From NCBI GenBank assembly GCA_028564705.1, contig JAPXFQ010001529.1, forward strand, positions 129,001-193,000: a stretch of 64,000 nucleotides of DNA, written 5' to 3'. The notes under the pieces were generated by a model. It was not told the DNA's origin, searched no databases, and saw nothing but the letters and a program-made list of their open reading frames with translations. Positions 19,700 to 30,369 of the stretch are shown here, piece by piece. The DNA is from Apricaphanius iberus. Lineage: Eukaryota; Chordata; Actinopteri; Cyprinodontiformes; Aphaniidae. Position 1 is the first letter of the stretch. Each line of letters starts with the position of its first letter. The position numbers were made by a program, and so were the translations under genes.

Positions 19700-20698
19700 T
19701 TACATTCCAAATACAAAAACAGAGAATTTGTCCAATTTAGACTTCGAAACTGGTTTTGTCATCATGTCTGCAACCATCAATTCAGTTGGACAGTAATCAA
19801 TAAACACTTTTCCATCACGTACTGCTGATCTTATAAAATGATATTTCACATCAATGTGTTTACATCTTTGTCTGTTCACTGGATTTTTTGACAAAGCGAT
19901 TGTTCCCTGATTGTCCTCAAATATCAAAGGCATTTCATACTCAAAAGCATCAATATCTTGAATCAAATAAGTCAAATACATACATTCCTGTATTGTTGAT
20001 GCCAATGCCATGTATTCAGCTTCACAAGTTGATAGAGCTGTGGTTGTCTGCTTTTTGGTTTTCCATGATATCAAAGGACCATTTTCATTTAGGCTTACAC
20101 AATAACCTGTCATACTGCGTCTATCAGAAACATCGGATGCCCAGTCTGCATCACTGTATGCTTGTAGACCTAGTTTTCCACTTGAACATTTTCTAAAACA
20201 CAATTCTTTGGCTTGACTGCCCTTTAAATACCTCAAAACATGTTTCACTGCTGTCCAATCATCAACAGTTGGTGCATTGAAGTATTGAGAGAATTTGCTT
20301 ACAACATAGCTTAAATCAGGTCGCGTACAATAGCTCAAATATTTAAGACATCCAACTACTTCTTGATATTTCCTTACATCTTGTAATGTCTCGGGTTTTT
20401 CAGAATGAGTCCATTTCTGTTCACAGGGTGTTAACATTGGCTTACTATTCTGCATGTTAAATATTTTTAAAATGTTCTCAATATATGTTTTCTGTGACAT
20501 TTTAATACACTCTTTTTCCTGAAGAAAATCTATTCCCAGAAAATGGTCAAGTTTACCCAGATCTTTCATTTGGAATCTAGAAAAGAGCATTTCTTTCACG
20601 CCTGAAAGGACGTTTTCATTGTTCGCTGCAATGAGTAAATCATCCACCCACACTATGATGATTACTTTTTGACTTTCAGTTTTCTTGAATAGACACAA
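19700..20698 (-). pseudogene. copia Pol, second part (RT palm and RNase H)
   Basis: This frame carries the RT catalytic loop as WVDDLLIA at about residues 17-24 and runs to the end of RNase H, with the copia motifs YSDADWASD, SMTGYC and STCEAEYMAL and a terminal region containing KHIDVKYHFIR. It overlaps the end of the upstream Pol frame at 20662-20698 in a different frame. A single-base indel in the A-rich stretch near 20675-20690 explains the split, since the text continues without loss from one frame to the other. As it stands, RT is split across two frames. Confidence 0.85.
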
Positions 20699-22980
20699 TG
20701 ATCAGCAGTATTTTGTCTAAATTCACAACTGCTTAAATAGTCATGTAGTGTTAGGTTCCAGTTACGACTAGATTGCTTCAGACCATAAAGTGATTTATTT
20801 AGTCTGTACTGTTTATTAATCTCACTTGACTCGGTCTCAAAACCTTCTGGTTGTTCTATATATATTTCTTCATCTATTGGTGCGTGTAGATAGGCGGTTT
20901 TTACATCCATCTGATGAACCAACAGATCTTCTTGAACCACTTTCTGCATCAAGATTCTCACACTAGCTAAATTAGCAGTAGGCGAAAAAGTCTCTTCATA
21001 ATCAACTCCTTTTGTTTGACTAAAACCTTTGGCCACAAATCGAGCTTTATACCTGTTTGATCCATTTGTGTTCTTTTTAACAGAATAAACCCATTTACCC
21101 CCCACTGCTTTCTTACCCTCTGGTAAAGTGGCTAGAGTAAATGTATCGTTCTCCTTAAGGGACTGAATTTCTTCATTCATCGCTTTCTCCCATTCTTTTG
21201 ACTCTCTTGACGCAATAGCTTCGCGAAATGATGTTGGTATTTCACACAACAATCTATAGCAATAATCCACGCTAGTTAGTTCCCTTTCACACTCTTTGAC
21301 ATCTGTAACATAATCGCACAAATAACTGGGTCTCTTTCTGATACTGGATGGATAACGTGAAGCTCCAGCATCTACTTTATCCTCAGTTTTAACCTCTGAA
21401 TCAGTTCGGCTCCTTTCAATCTCATCTGTAAGATCCTCATCTTGCAAAGTGATTTTTTCACCCTTCGTCAGTTTGGGTTCACAACCTTTTCTCGATTCAT
21501 AAATCTCATCTTCATAAATCTGATCACTCTGAGTTTCTTGATCCGTTGTTGCTGGATTTAGTATCTTTATCAATCTGTGCTTCTCAACCTTGCCTGTTTT
21601 TGGAAAATAGATCAAATATGCGGGACTATTTTTGTCATATCCCAAGAAAACACCTTTATCACATCTTGGATCCAACTTTCCCCTATTTTGTTTATAAGCA
21701 TAGCACAATGATCCAAATTTTTTCATTCTAGAAATATCAGGTCTTTTTCCAGTTAACATCATATATGCTGTCTGACCGGTACGTTTGTTAAAACATCGAT
21801 TCCTGATCACTCCCGCAGTTTGTACTGCATATGGCCATAAAGACTTTGGCAGTTCGCTCTCAATTAACATGCATCTTGCCATGTCAAAAAGTGTACGCCA
21901 GTTCCTCTCTGCTGTTCCGTTTTGATGAGGAGAGTATGGTGCCGACGTTTCATGCCTAATGCTGAGTCTACTTAACAGATCTCGGAACTGTCTGCTTGTA
22001 TATTCCGTTCCATTATCAGAACGAATGCACTTGATTTTCCCATATGGTGCCACATCTGCAATAAATCGTTCTGTTGCTTGAGTTGTATCACTTTTGTGTT
22101 TCAGATTATAAGTAAATGTTGCACCTGAAAAATCATCAACAAACGACAAAACAAACTTGAACCCTTCTTTAGAGTTTGGCGTAATAGGACCAGCTAGATC
22201 CGTATGTACCAACTCTAACGCTGCACTGGCCTTTTCATCTGGTTCTCGGTTCCTAGTTTGAGTAAACTTCCCTTGTATACACGCTTCACATTGCAAATTT
22301 TTGTTGATTTTACCCTTAATTTCCATCCCATCAACGACATTTTGCAGATTTTGAACATCCTCATAATTACAGTGCCCTAGAATTTCATGCCACATTTGCA
22401 TATCAAAACATCCATTACATTTTTCTTCAATCTCTTGCACAGTGTTTATAAAGAACAGTCTCTTATGTTCATATATAGGGAATTTTGTCCCGTCAACATG
22501 TTTAAGAAAACTGTCTCCGTGTTTGAAAACCACAGTGGCTCCATGACTAGTAGCTGCTTTCACTGACAAAATGTCTTGTGGAAATGATGGTATGTAGAGC
22601 GCTTGTTTCAATGTTACCTTGTGGCTGCGTCCTTTACTGTCGATCATACTTATCTCAGCATCTCCTCGCCGCTTTGCAGATCCTCTGCTCCGTCTGCCGT
22701 CAGCCAACTCTACGCAGTGAGCCTCTGGTCTGAATGTGTCATCAAAAGTCTTAAAACTCTCCATCTGTGTGATGATATGTGACGTCGCTCCTGTGTCCAC
22801 CAGTAGCTGATTATTCAGCACCTCTTGGCCACCATCCGGAATCTTCATGGATTTCGAGCCCATCTTGAACGCGTAATCCTTTTCCTTATCCTCCATGGCC
22901 ACTCTCGCTTCGTCTCGCCTCAGCCTTCTTCTGCATGTTGCATCTTTATGTGTATTGCTCCGGCAAAAACTGCACCACAC
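20662..22980 (-). pseudogene. copia Pol, first part (protease, integrase, RT start)
   Basis: The 772-residue frame begins inside the nucleocapsid region with a second zinc knuckle, C3-X2-C6-X4-H11-X4-C16. The aspartic protease motif VDTGATSH is at about 61-68. Integrase follows, with an HHCC finger (MWHEILGHCN, CEACIQGK) and core motifs VHTDLAGP, IRSDNGTEY and PHQNGTAERNW. RT starts after a spacer (KWVYSVKK, RYKARFVAKGF, DVKTAYLHAPI) and ends at a frameshift before its catalytic loop. Upstream, the same frame continues to Gag but for one TGA at 23017-23019. Product order and motifs are those of Ty1/copia, encoded as a single Gag-Pol frame. Confidence 0.9.
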
Positions 22981-23016
22981 TTTGGATCTGCATGTTCTTG
23001 CGCTGTGTCCTTTTAG

Positions 23017-23748
23017 TCAACATTTAAAACAGACAATCTCTTTATTCTTTGATCTTCTATCACCTGCTCTCCATGAAGCGGAATCCTGGTCTAATTGCAC
23101 TTTTGTCCTCATTACGTTGTCATCAGTTGCAGCTGCACGCATTCTCTCAGTTTCTTCATAACTTCTGAGTTTTACTTTAAACTCTGAAAATGTAATTTTT
23201 GCTTCACTCTGTGTAACGTGCACAATCAGGGGTTTAAATGTCTCTGGTAGGCCTTTCATTATCATTGCGATCAGAAGTCCATCAGTTAATGACTCACCAG
23301 CATTTTTTAACGCTGTAATGATCGCTTCTGCTCGGATTATATAATCCGTCACATTCTCATTCTTTTCATTTGCGAGAGAAGTCAGTTCAGTGTATAAACT
23401 TATGATCCTTGGCTTGCTGACCCCAGCATAATGAGCTCTTAAAATTTTCAGTGCTTTTCTACTATCATCAGCTGCATCTCTCATAATTAACGATAAACTT
23501 TTGTCATCCAAAAATTGTATCAACTCTGCATATGCTTCTGCATTTTTGTCATCATCACCGTCACCGGCTTCTTCATCACCTTCAGTCTCTTCCACCTTTA
23601 AAATGACATCTTTCAAGCCTTGTAATCTGAGATGACCCAGGAACTTCGTTTCCCATATCTCATATTTCCTTTCATCTCCATCAAATTGCAAACGGGAATA
23701 TCGACTGCCCAACTCTGTAGCGCGTCTGCTCATGATGCACAAAAACAC
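23017..23748 (-). CDS. copia Gag
   Basis: The 243-residue frame starts at 23748; a second ATG at 23733 (MSRRATELG) is the likelier copia-style start. A capsid-like domain is visible with [30 protein letters not shown] and [16 protein letters not shown], as in the family's UBN2-type Gag. It ends in the first half of a zinc knuckle (CFKC) at TGA 23017-23019. The Pol frame continues in phase immediately after this stop, and H and C of the same knuckle lie beyond it. Either TGG mutated to TGA, or the stop is read through; CTA follows it. Confidence 0.85.
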   Translation of the reverse strand: MFLCIMSRRATELGSRYSRLQFDGDERKYEIWETKFLGHLRLQGLKDVILKVEETEGDEEAGDGDDDKNAEAYAELIQFLDDKSLSLIMRDAADDSRKALKILRAHYAGVSKPRIISLYTELTSLANEKNENVTDYIIRAEAIITALKNAGESLTDGLLIAMIMKGLPETFKPLIVHVTQSEAKITFSEFKVKLRSYEETERMRAAATDDNVMRTKVQLDQDSASWRAGDRRSKNKEIVCFKC

Positions 23749-23847
23749 TCACTGACTCAATTGTGCCAAACTGTTCACACCTAGTGGAGACTTGCGAATT
23801 CGGGAAACGCTTCCGCTCCTTTGGCAATCACACGCTCTCCTTGCTTC

Positions 23848-23861
23848 CTGGGCCCATAACC
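23848..23861 (-). promoter_or_regulatory. copia primer-binding site for initiator tRNA-Met fragment
   Basis: The plus strand reads CTGGGCCCATAACC, identical to the anticodon arm of vertebrate initiator tRNA-Met, directly next to the 5' LTR. Copia elements prime with an internal fragment of this tRNA rather than its 3' end, so position and sequence agree with the class. Confidence 0.8.
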
Positions 23862-24091
23862 TGTTAGCAGGGTTGTTCTTACTCAGCGTTATGAAACTAT
23901 AGCTGTGAGTGAGAATAAAAAGTCAACAGACATAAACTTGTTTCTGACGGATGACTCTACCACCGCACTTCTCCCTTGAACAGTGGGAATGATGAGAGAT
24001 GTATAGTAAGTGGGTGGAGCCATTTACCGTCATTTTATTATGCCGTAATCTTCATACAGATACAAAACACCTGTGGACACTTGATTCAACA
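23862..24091 (-). repeat. copia 5' LTR
   Basis: Identical in length (230 bp) to the left copy and over 98 percent alike by eye. In element orientation it is the promoter LTR. It is followed by GCGTT at 24092-24096. Confidence 0.92.
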
Positions 24092-24096
24092 GCGTT

Positions 24097-24350
24097 CGAC
24101 TTATATAAAAAACCTCACGATTTTAACTCTAAAATACATGAAATTATTATGAATTGATTAAGTATGTCCTTCTTTCGTAAGTGACCATGGTATAAGCGGG
24201 ATAATGCCCTTCGAGGTGTCCATTATCAGAAAATAATGGACTTCGCGGAAGCAACCGTCTGACGCAAAGCGGAGGACGGTTCACGCCTCCTCATCGTCCA
24301 TTATTTTCTGATAATGTACACCTCGTCGGGCATTATCCCTTACTTATGTC
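24097..24350. mobile_element. palindromic MITE, right part
   Basis: A long inverted repeat: GGGATAATGCCC, GAGGTGTCCATTATCAG and AAAATAATGGAC at 24199-24240 face CTGATAATGTACACCTCG and GGGCATTATCCC at 24318-24347, with AACCGTC/GACGGTT in the loop. It completes the MITE begun at 19076 if the copia element is removed. Confidence 0.5.
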
Positions 24351-24411
24351 ATTGGATCCTTTGTGCTCCATGTCTTAACGACGGTCGTTGGCGTCCACCT
24401 ATTGGTGGAGG

Positions 24412-24863
24412 TTAGGTTTCGGCTTCATTGAGCCCTATCGTGTTATAACGACAGTCGTTGGACTCAAAGTTGTTTTTCTTATTAGAGGCTAAATTGTTGA
24501 GTCTCCTGGGTAGGGATGAAAGGGCAGCATTGTAAATTGGAGATAGGTGATGTCTCAGGCCTCCTCCTCTGTTAAGTGATGGTTTCTCTACTTTTACATA
24601 GATGGCTTCTTTTACTCCTCTTTCAAACCATCTGTCCTCTCTGTCTAATATCTGGACAATGCTGTCCTCAAAGGAGTGGGCTTTCTCATTGAGATGTACA
24701 TGAACAGCAGAGTCAATGCCTGAGGAGTTAGCTCTCCTGTGTTGGGCCATGCGTTTGTACAGTGGTTGTTTGGTTTCACCAATGTAGAGGTCCTTGCATT
24801 CTTCATTGCATTGGATTGCATACACCAGGTTGCTTTTGTGTGCGTGTGGTGTTCTGTCCTTGG
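24412..24863 (-). pseudogene. Penelope-like element, GIY-YIG endonuclease domain
   Basis: The minus strand reads NLVYAIQCNEECKDLYIGET, then KQPLYKRMAQHRR, the GIY-YIG-type nuclease fused behind RT in Penelope-like elements. It continues to VHLNEKAHSFEDSIVQILDR and a stop at 24412. It is out of frame with the RT upstream. The family's linker between RT and this domain seems deleted around 24870-24890, where RT text (PSWTFVACFCDW) passes abruptly into PKDRTPHAHKSN of the nuclease frame. The element cannot make its normal fusion protein. Confidence 0.8.
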
Positions 24864-24872
24864 GATGTACCA

Positions 24873-25958
24873 GTCACAAAAACAGGCCACAAAAGTCCAG
24901 CTGGGGTTACCAAAAGTTGTGAGGGTGTCTCTCACGTGCTTGCGTTCTTCCCCTTGGGCCTGTGAGCTGGTGGGTATGTTATCAGCTCTGTGTTCCAGGG
25001 TCCTGATAACACTAAGCTTGTGTTCCAGTGGGTGGTGTGCGTCAAAAAGTAGGTGTTGGTCTGTGTGTGGGGGTTTTCTGTATACCCCAATGTGGAGCCT
25101 TCTGTCCTTTCTCCTCTGGACAACACAATCTAATAAGGGCACACTATTGTCCTTGACATCTTCTCTGGTGAATTTGATGTTTCTGTCCACTAAGTTTATG
25201 TGTTCAGTAAAGGCTTGCACCTCTTTGGTTTTGATTTTAACCCATGTGTCATCTACGTATCTGAACCAGTGGCTAGGTGTTATTCCTTCAAAGGAGTTCA
25301 AAGCTCTGCACTCTACCTCCTCCATGTATAAATTTGCCACAATTGGAGAAACTGTTGAGCCCATGGCACAGCCGTGGTTCTGTCTATAAAACTTGCCGTT
25401 GAACTGGAAATATGTGGTGTTCAGGCACAATTCCAGGAGTTGGCAAATGTGTTCTGGTTTGAGTTTTGTTCTGTTTTGGAGGGAGTTGTCCTGTGTAAGT
25501 CGTTCTCTTACTGTGGCCAAGGCCTCCAAGGTAGGAATACAGGTGAACAATGAAGTCACGTCATAGGAAACCATCGTCTCATCTGGATCCATTTTTAGGT
25601 TCCGGACTTTGTTCACAAAGTCTATGGAGTTTTGGATGTGGTGTGGGGTGTTGCCCACCAGAGGTGCCAGGATATTAGCTATGTGTTTGGCTATATTGTA
25701 TGTGACAGAGTTTATGCTGCTGACAATGGGCCTGAGCGGGGCCCCTTCTTTATGGATCTTGGGGCAAGGAATTGAGTCCTGGGGGTAAAGTCGGTAGTAC
25801 TGTGTTTTGTCAATCATGCCTTCTTTTTGTAGTTCTTGTAAACATTCTATCACCTTCTTTTTGTACCCACTCGTGGGGTCTCGTTTCAGAGTTTCATACG
25901 TCTTAGAGTCATTCAGTAGTGCAAATATCTTGGTGTGGTAATCAGTTGTATTGAGCAC
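24873..25958 (-). pseudogene. Penelope-like element reverse transcriptase
   Basis: The RT is closer to telomerase than to LINE RTs by family. Visible motifs are KIHKEGAPLRPIVSS at about 67-81, SYDVTSLFTCIP (first catalytic Asp) at 131-142, CAMGSTVSPIVANLYME at 197-213, FRYVDDTWV (catalytic YVDD) at 232-240 and PLLDCVV further on. The open frame runs on to 24645, but the last part after about 24873 is out of frame with the nuclease. Upstream, the same frame continues to about 25990 (ADKGRCTVVLNTTDYH) before a TGA at the truncated 5' end. It is host to a nested MITE and copia insertion in its 3' part. Confidence 0.87.
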
Positions 25959-26004
25959 AACTGTGCATCTACCTTTGTCTGCTGCATTTCAGCATTCTGT
26001 ATCA

Positions 26005-26650
26005 TCGTCCTGAAGGTAAAAGCTGGAATTCATGCTGTACAGATAGGGAGGTATTTTTTAAATGGATCCAGAGAGCCTTTGTGCTTCTTTTAAAATCAGT
26101 GCGTCAGTATTCAGCTACTGGACCATCTCACTATTTGGTTCAGATTTCAGGTTTTTATTTTTAAAAGACACATTTCTGAATCTAGCCACTAAACAGAAGG
26201 ATAAAACAGATTCAATAAAAGCTCGATAAAACAAAGTCAGTAGTGATTTACCTACATTAAAAGATGACAGGTGCTGATTCCCATTCCTTTACCCACCTCA
26301 GAGTTTGCCTCGAATGACAGTTTACTGTCGATCACAGTACCAAGATATTTGTAGGTGTCAACACATTCTACACTCTGACCTTCTATTTTGGTTGGTTCTT
26401 GTTTTATCGTGATTTTCCTAAAATCAATGATCATATCGTTTTAGAAATGTTGATCATCAGGAAGGAATCCTGGCACCACTGGACAAAGTCCTGCACTGCT
26501 TCACCTGGTCCAGTCTCATTGTCCCTTAGCAGGCTAACAATCATAGAGTCATCTGTGTATCTTAAAAGAAAATCTGTGCGTCCTTCTGCTATGACACATT
26601 ATTGAGGTGATAAAACACATCCTTGTGGGGAACCAGTGGATGAACACACG
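26005..26650 (-). mobile_element. non-LTR LINE fragment (RT C-terminal part)
   Basis: The minus strand has MIIDFRKITIKQEP and ECVDTYKYLGTVIDSKLSF, the text following the RT palm in fish non-LTR elements. The fragment seems to continue on the other side of the Harbinger relic (28015-28500). Frames are interrupted. Confidence 0.6.
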
Positions 26651-28014
26651 AGGGGTCTCATTTATAAACGTTGCGTACGCACAAAACGGGGCCTGAAACT
26701 GGCATACGCCCCTTTCAAAGCAAAAGTTGTGATTTATAAAAAACACACTTGACGGGAAAATGTGCGCACCTGTACGCCAACTCTGACCCGTGCGTACGGA
26801 CATTTTGGAGACGAGGGAATCAGCGACGCAGTTGGTGAGGTGGTGAACTGCAGCCAGACTGCATATTACTCCTCTCACGCATATCATTTCACCTCAAACC
26901 AAACATTAATTATGGATTCATGTTATTATAAACATCCAAACCAGCAATGATATCTATATTGTAGCTTAGCAGTGAGCTATAGCTCTTCTAAAAACATTTT
27001 TCAATATTAAAATAGATACATAAAATTTATCTCAAAACCTTAAACTCAGATAAAAGGGCCCGGTGTGTGTGCCAATTAATAAATTGAATCATCTGCTGTC
27101 CCTGAGCGCAATAATACCTGCAGTCTTGGATGGGATCATTAAAATGAGCATTCGATACATCACGTTTCCATATACTGTGGGGGAGCAGGCCGAAATTAAG
27201 ATGCAATTTGCACCAATGTCTGGGTTCCCAAACATAATCGGCGCAATTGACTGCACCCATATTACTACAAGGGCCCCTTCCGAGGAAATTCCCCTCCCTC
27301 CTGGCCTACCCCCTCCCCAGCATGAGAACCCCGACCTACAGCCGCCTCCTCCTCGACAGGAAGCTTTCACCCAGGGAGCAAGGATCGACCAGGATGTAAA
27401 ATTCTTATTGTATCATTTAAGGTAGCAATGTGTCAGCTCGGGTCTACACGTACCCCCTCCAGTAGCAGACCCACTCTGGTGGTGGGAGGCAAGTGTTTTT
27501 TTTTACCCCTCAACTTTGAGGTCCGACCACTTTTTTATTCCGGGTACCATCCTGTCAGTGGCGCTGACAGTCTGCACTGCAGACGCCACATGCAGCCACT
27601 CACAGTTCTTCCTTTTATTTGTGACACCACTGCTGTGTCCACCAAATAAAATGTCTCTTCTAGCCTCCACTTCACCCACTAGCACTTCAATCAACATCTC
27701 CGTAAAGTTTCTCTTCTTGTTTGTCTTTTGTTGTTGCCATATTTCCCCTCTTCTTCATATGCATTAATATTCATGTCCTGCTTTGCATTGACCTTTTATA
27801 GCCAGATTTGGGCGTGTTCAGGGCGGGACATGAGTCAAATTCACGTGCGCAAACTTCCAAGAAGACCGTGATTTATAAAGGGGAATTGCTTACAACTGTG
27901 CGTAGGCATGGTTTTATAAATCAGAAATCGTTTTGGCGTACGCAAACTTTTTGTTTTGGTCGTACGTACACTTTTAGTAGGGATTCTATGCAATGTTTTA
28001 TAAATGAGACCCCT
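26651..28014 (+). mobile_element. PIF/Harbinger transposon relic
   Basis: Terminal inverted repeats are AGGGGTCTCATTTATAAA at 26651-26668 and its exact inverse at 27997-28014. Subterminal GCGTACGCAC-type palindromes repeat at both ends. Inside, on the plus strand, 27063-27300 encodes IPAVLDGIIKMSIRYITFP and FPNIIGAIDCTHI, the conserved core (first catalytic Asp) of Harbinger transposase. The second half of the DDE domain is missing, so this is an internally deleted copy. No TTA-type duplication is evident at the flanks. It interrupts a LINE fragment. Confidence 0.8.
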
Positions 28015-29290
28015 GGTCATTCACTTTCACTCTTTGTGTTCTATTTGATAAAACATCTAAAATCCATCCCACAAGATTTAGACTTATGGATTAAAATGTC
28101 CTAAAAGCTTCTCAGTTAAACTTTGGGGTTAAATAGTATTAAAAGCAGATGAAAAATCAAGAAAGAAAAGCCTAGCATGTGTTCCCTTTCCTTCAAGATG
28201 TTTAAAAAGTAGATCAAATAAAGTGACTGTGGCATCCTCCACTTCCCAAAGAGGATCCAGGTCTTTTTCTGTCTTCCTTAAGATTTCAGACCTCACCTGT
28301 TTTTAAAGGTTTTCATTATAATGGATGTCAGAGCAATAGGTCTGAAGTCACTCAAAATGTTTGAATCTTTCATATTGGGTACAGGAAGAATGCCAGAATC
28401 CTTCCAGCATTTGGGGACATGTTGAGTCTGTAAGGATCTGTTAAAAAATATGATAAAAGAAAGGACAGTTGTTTGGCACATGATTTAGTCAGCCACAGAT
28501 GTTATCAGGTCCCTGACTCGTACTTGTCTTTACGGACAAAAAAGCATTTACAATGTCTGTATGATGAATATTAAAATAGTTTTTATCTTTGAGTTTATGT
28601 CTCAGTTCTCCCCTTTCTTTACTAAAATCCAAAAATCAAATCTGGTGTAAAAACAGTTCAAAGCATTTGCTAAAACAGAATCTGATTCAAAACCATCTAA
28701 AGCCATTTTGGATCTGCTATTTGAATTCCTTATGCCTCCTATGGCTTTCGACCAGGCAGAGCCAAGATTGTTTGCAGCCAACTTAGGTTTATGGTCATGT
28801 TTTGTTTTTAAAATGTTAGTTAACTCTGTTTATTCTGAAACCTACATCCAGCTGGTTGTTGAGGCCTCCACCTGTGTCTTCAGGATATTCTGCCAAAGTA
28901 AATCAGGCTGAATTGTGTTAAATGGAGAAATCAAAGAACATGATTCTCACAGTGCTGCCTGCTTTGTCCAGATAACAGTTGGTTGGTTGAAGCAGGTTGA
29001 TGATGGCATCTTCAACACCAACACCATGGCGATAAGCAAACTGCAGGGGGTCCTGATAGGTTCTAGTTTCATTACTCAGGTGGGACAAAAGGAGTCTCTC
29101 TAGACCTTCATGATGTGGGATGTCAGGACAACAGGTCTGTAGTCATTGATGACTGATGGGTGAGTTTTCTTTGGTACTGGAACAAGGCAGGATGTCTTCC
29201 ACAACACTGCAACCTTCTCCTGGGTCAGGCTAAGGTTGATGAGGTGCTGCAGAATCCCACGGAGCTGCTCTGCAAAGGTCTGCATGACTC
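28015..29290 (-). mobile_element. two LINE RT fragments of one family
   Basis: 28481-28293 encodes HVPKCWKDSGILPVPN and SDFRPIALTSIIMK. 29285-29100 encodes WKTSCLVPVPKKTHPS and NDYRPVVLTSHIMK, and 29060-28925 encodes PLQFAYRHGVGVEDAI then KAGSTVRIMFFDFS. The first motif occurs twice, so two copies of one family lie head to tail. Both are truncated and broken. Confidence 0.65.
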
Positions 29291-30369
29291 TGGGAATAAA
29301 TATAAATATTTAATTAGTTAAACTAAGTTTAAATTCTTTAGCTGTTTGTTTCTTTTTTACAATTAAAACCGTATTCAAAGGGTTTCATTTTATTTTGTTC
29401 ATGTTTCATTAAATTATCTTGTTTTGTACGTATCATAGATCCTAAACCTCTTCCGGTCCATGGCAGACCACAGAGCATTATACTGCTATCATACATTTAC
29501 AAGAGAGGCTTCTTTGTGTAAGACTGTACAACCAAAGTGCACAGTCTGTGTAGAAAGGTCATCTGTGGACAAGTGCAGTCCCAGATGTGGATATTAAAGC
29601 TTTCCTGTCTGCTCTTGACCCACATTAACTCTGACCTGCCCTCAGAGGAGGCTTTCCTCCTTCCTAATGACTTTGACAGCACAGCGAGGGTGTTTCAGGA
29701 CAGATCCCATCTGACTGATCACATCTCAACCCAGCACCTGCACACAGTGAGAGAGGAAGTAGTTAGAGGTTAATGGGGGAAAGGAAACAGGCCAACTATG
29801 TCTACTTGTGTGAATTATTTATGCTTTTAAAATAAACCAAAATAATCAGTTTGTATCAGAAAGGATGGAGGTTATCAGTCAGAGGTGTGATGTTATTTTT
29901 CACACTGGAGATCTTTAACACCCAGACACAGACTGCAGTAGGATTCTAACAGTATGGCGACACTGAATGTGATCTATGTTATAGTAGGTTCTTCTTTAAA
30001 CGGATTTTATACAAGTCTGGATGAAACCAAAAGTTTGTGCCATGACCTTAAACCAATTATAGTTTTTTTCCAGGAAAATGTTTTTTTATTTACCGTCATA
30101 TTCCTTATATTTTCCTACCAAGAAGCCAGACCTTCCTGCAATGCCTTAAAATGGAGTTGACAAAGTTAACTTAAATTCAGGAGTAAGGAACAAGCCCTAT
30201 ATCCGCCTCGCACATCCTAATCAGCCTTTAAATCGCCTCAACTGGCCCTTATGGCCCCTAACACATTCCCAATCACACAGTGATACACATAAAAACCCTG
30301 TCTGGCTCTCATTTCTTGTCTGTCTCGTTCGTTTTGCCCCTCCCTTCCCATCCCTCTAGGTTGCACGGT
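29291..30369. other. no certain gene
   Basis: One open frame at 29537-29773 (+) ends at TAA and reads LPSEEAFLLPNDFDSTARVF; it looks protein-like but I do not recognise it and see no flanking splice sites. GTTAACTTAA at 30165-30174 recurs at 32544-32553, on the far side of the minisatellite. A TATA-like ACATAAAAACC lies at about 30287. Confidence 0.35.

Larger units (their letters stand above)
19418..24091 (-). mobile_element. full-length Ty1/copia retrotransposon
   Basis: 4674 bp bounded by 230-bp direct LTRs (19418-19647 and 23862-24091) and a GCGTT target duplication. Gag and Pol lie on the minus strand in the order protease, integrase, RT, RNase H, which defines copia. The primer site matches the anticodon arm of initiator tRNA-Met, and a polypurine tract precedes the 3' LTR. 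By eye the LTRs differ at 4 positions, so insertion is fairly recent. Coding is broken once by a stop in the Gag zinc knuckle and once by a frameshift in RT. It sits inside a MITE. Confidence 0.93.

Noticed and set aside
24739..25389. 216-residue plus-strand frame opposite the Penelope-like RT
   Set aside because: It is a shadow of the conserved minus-strand RT frame.
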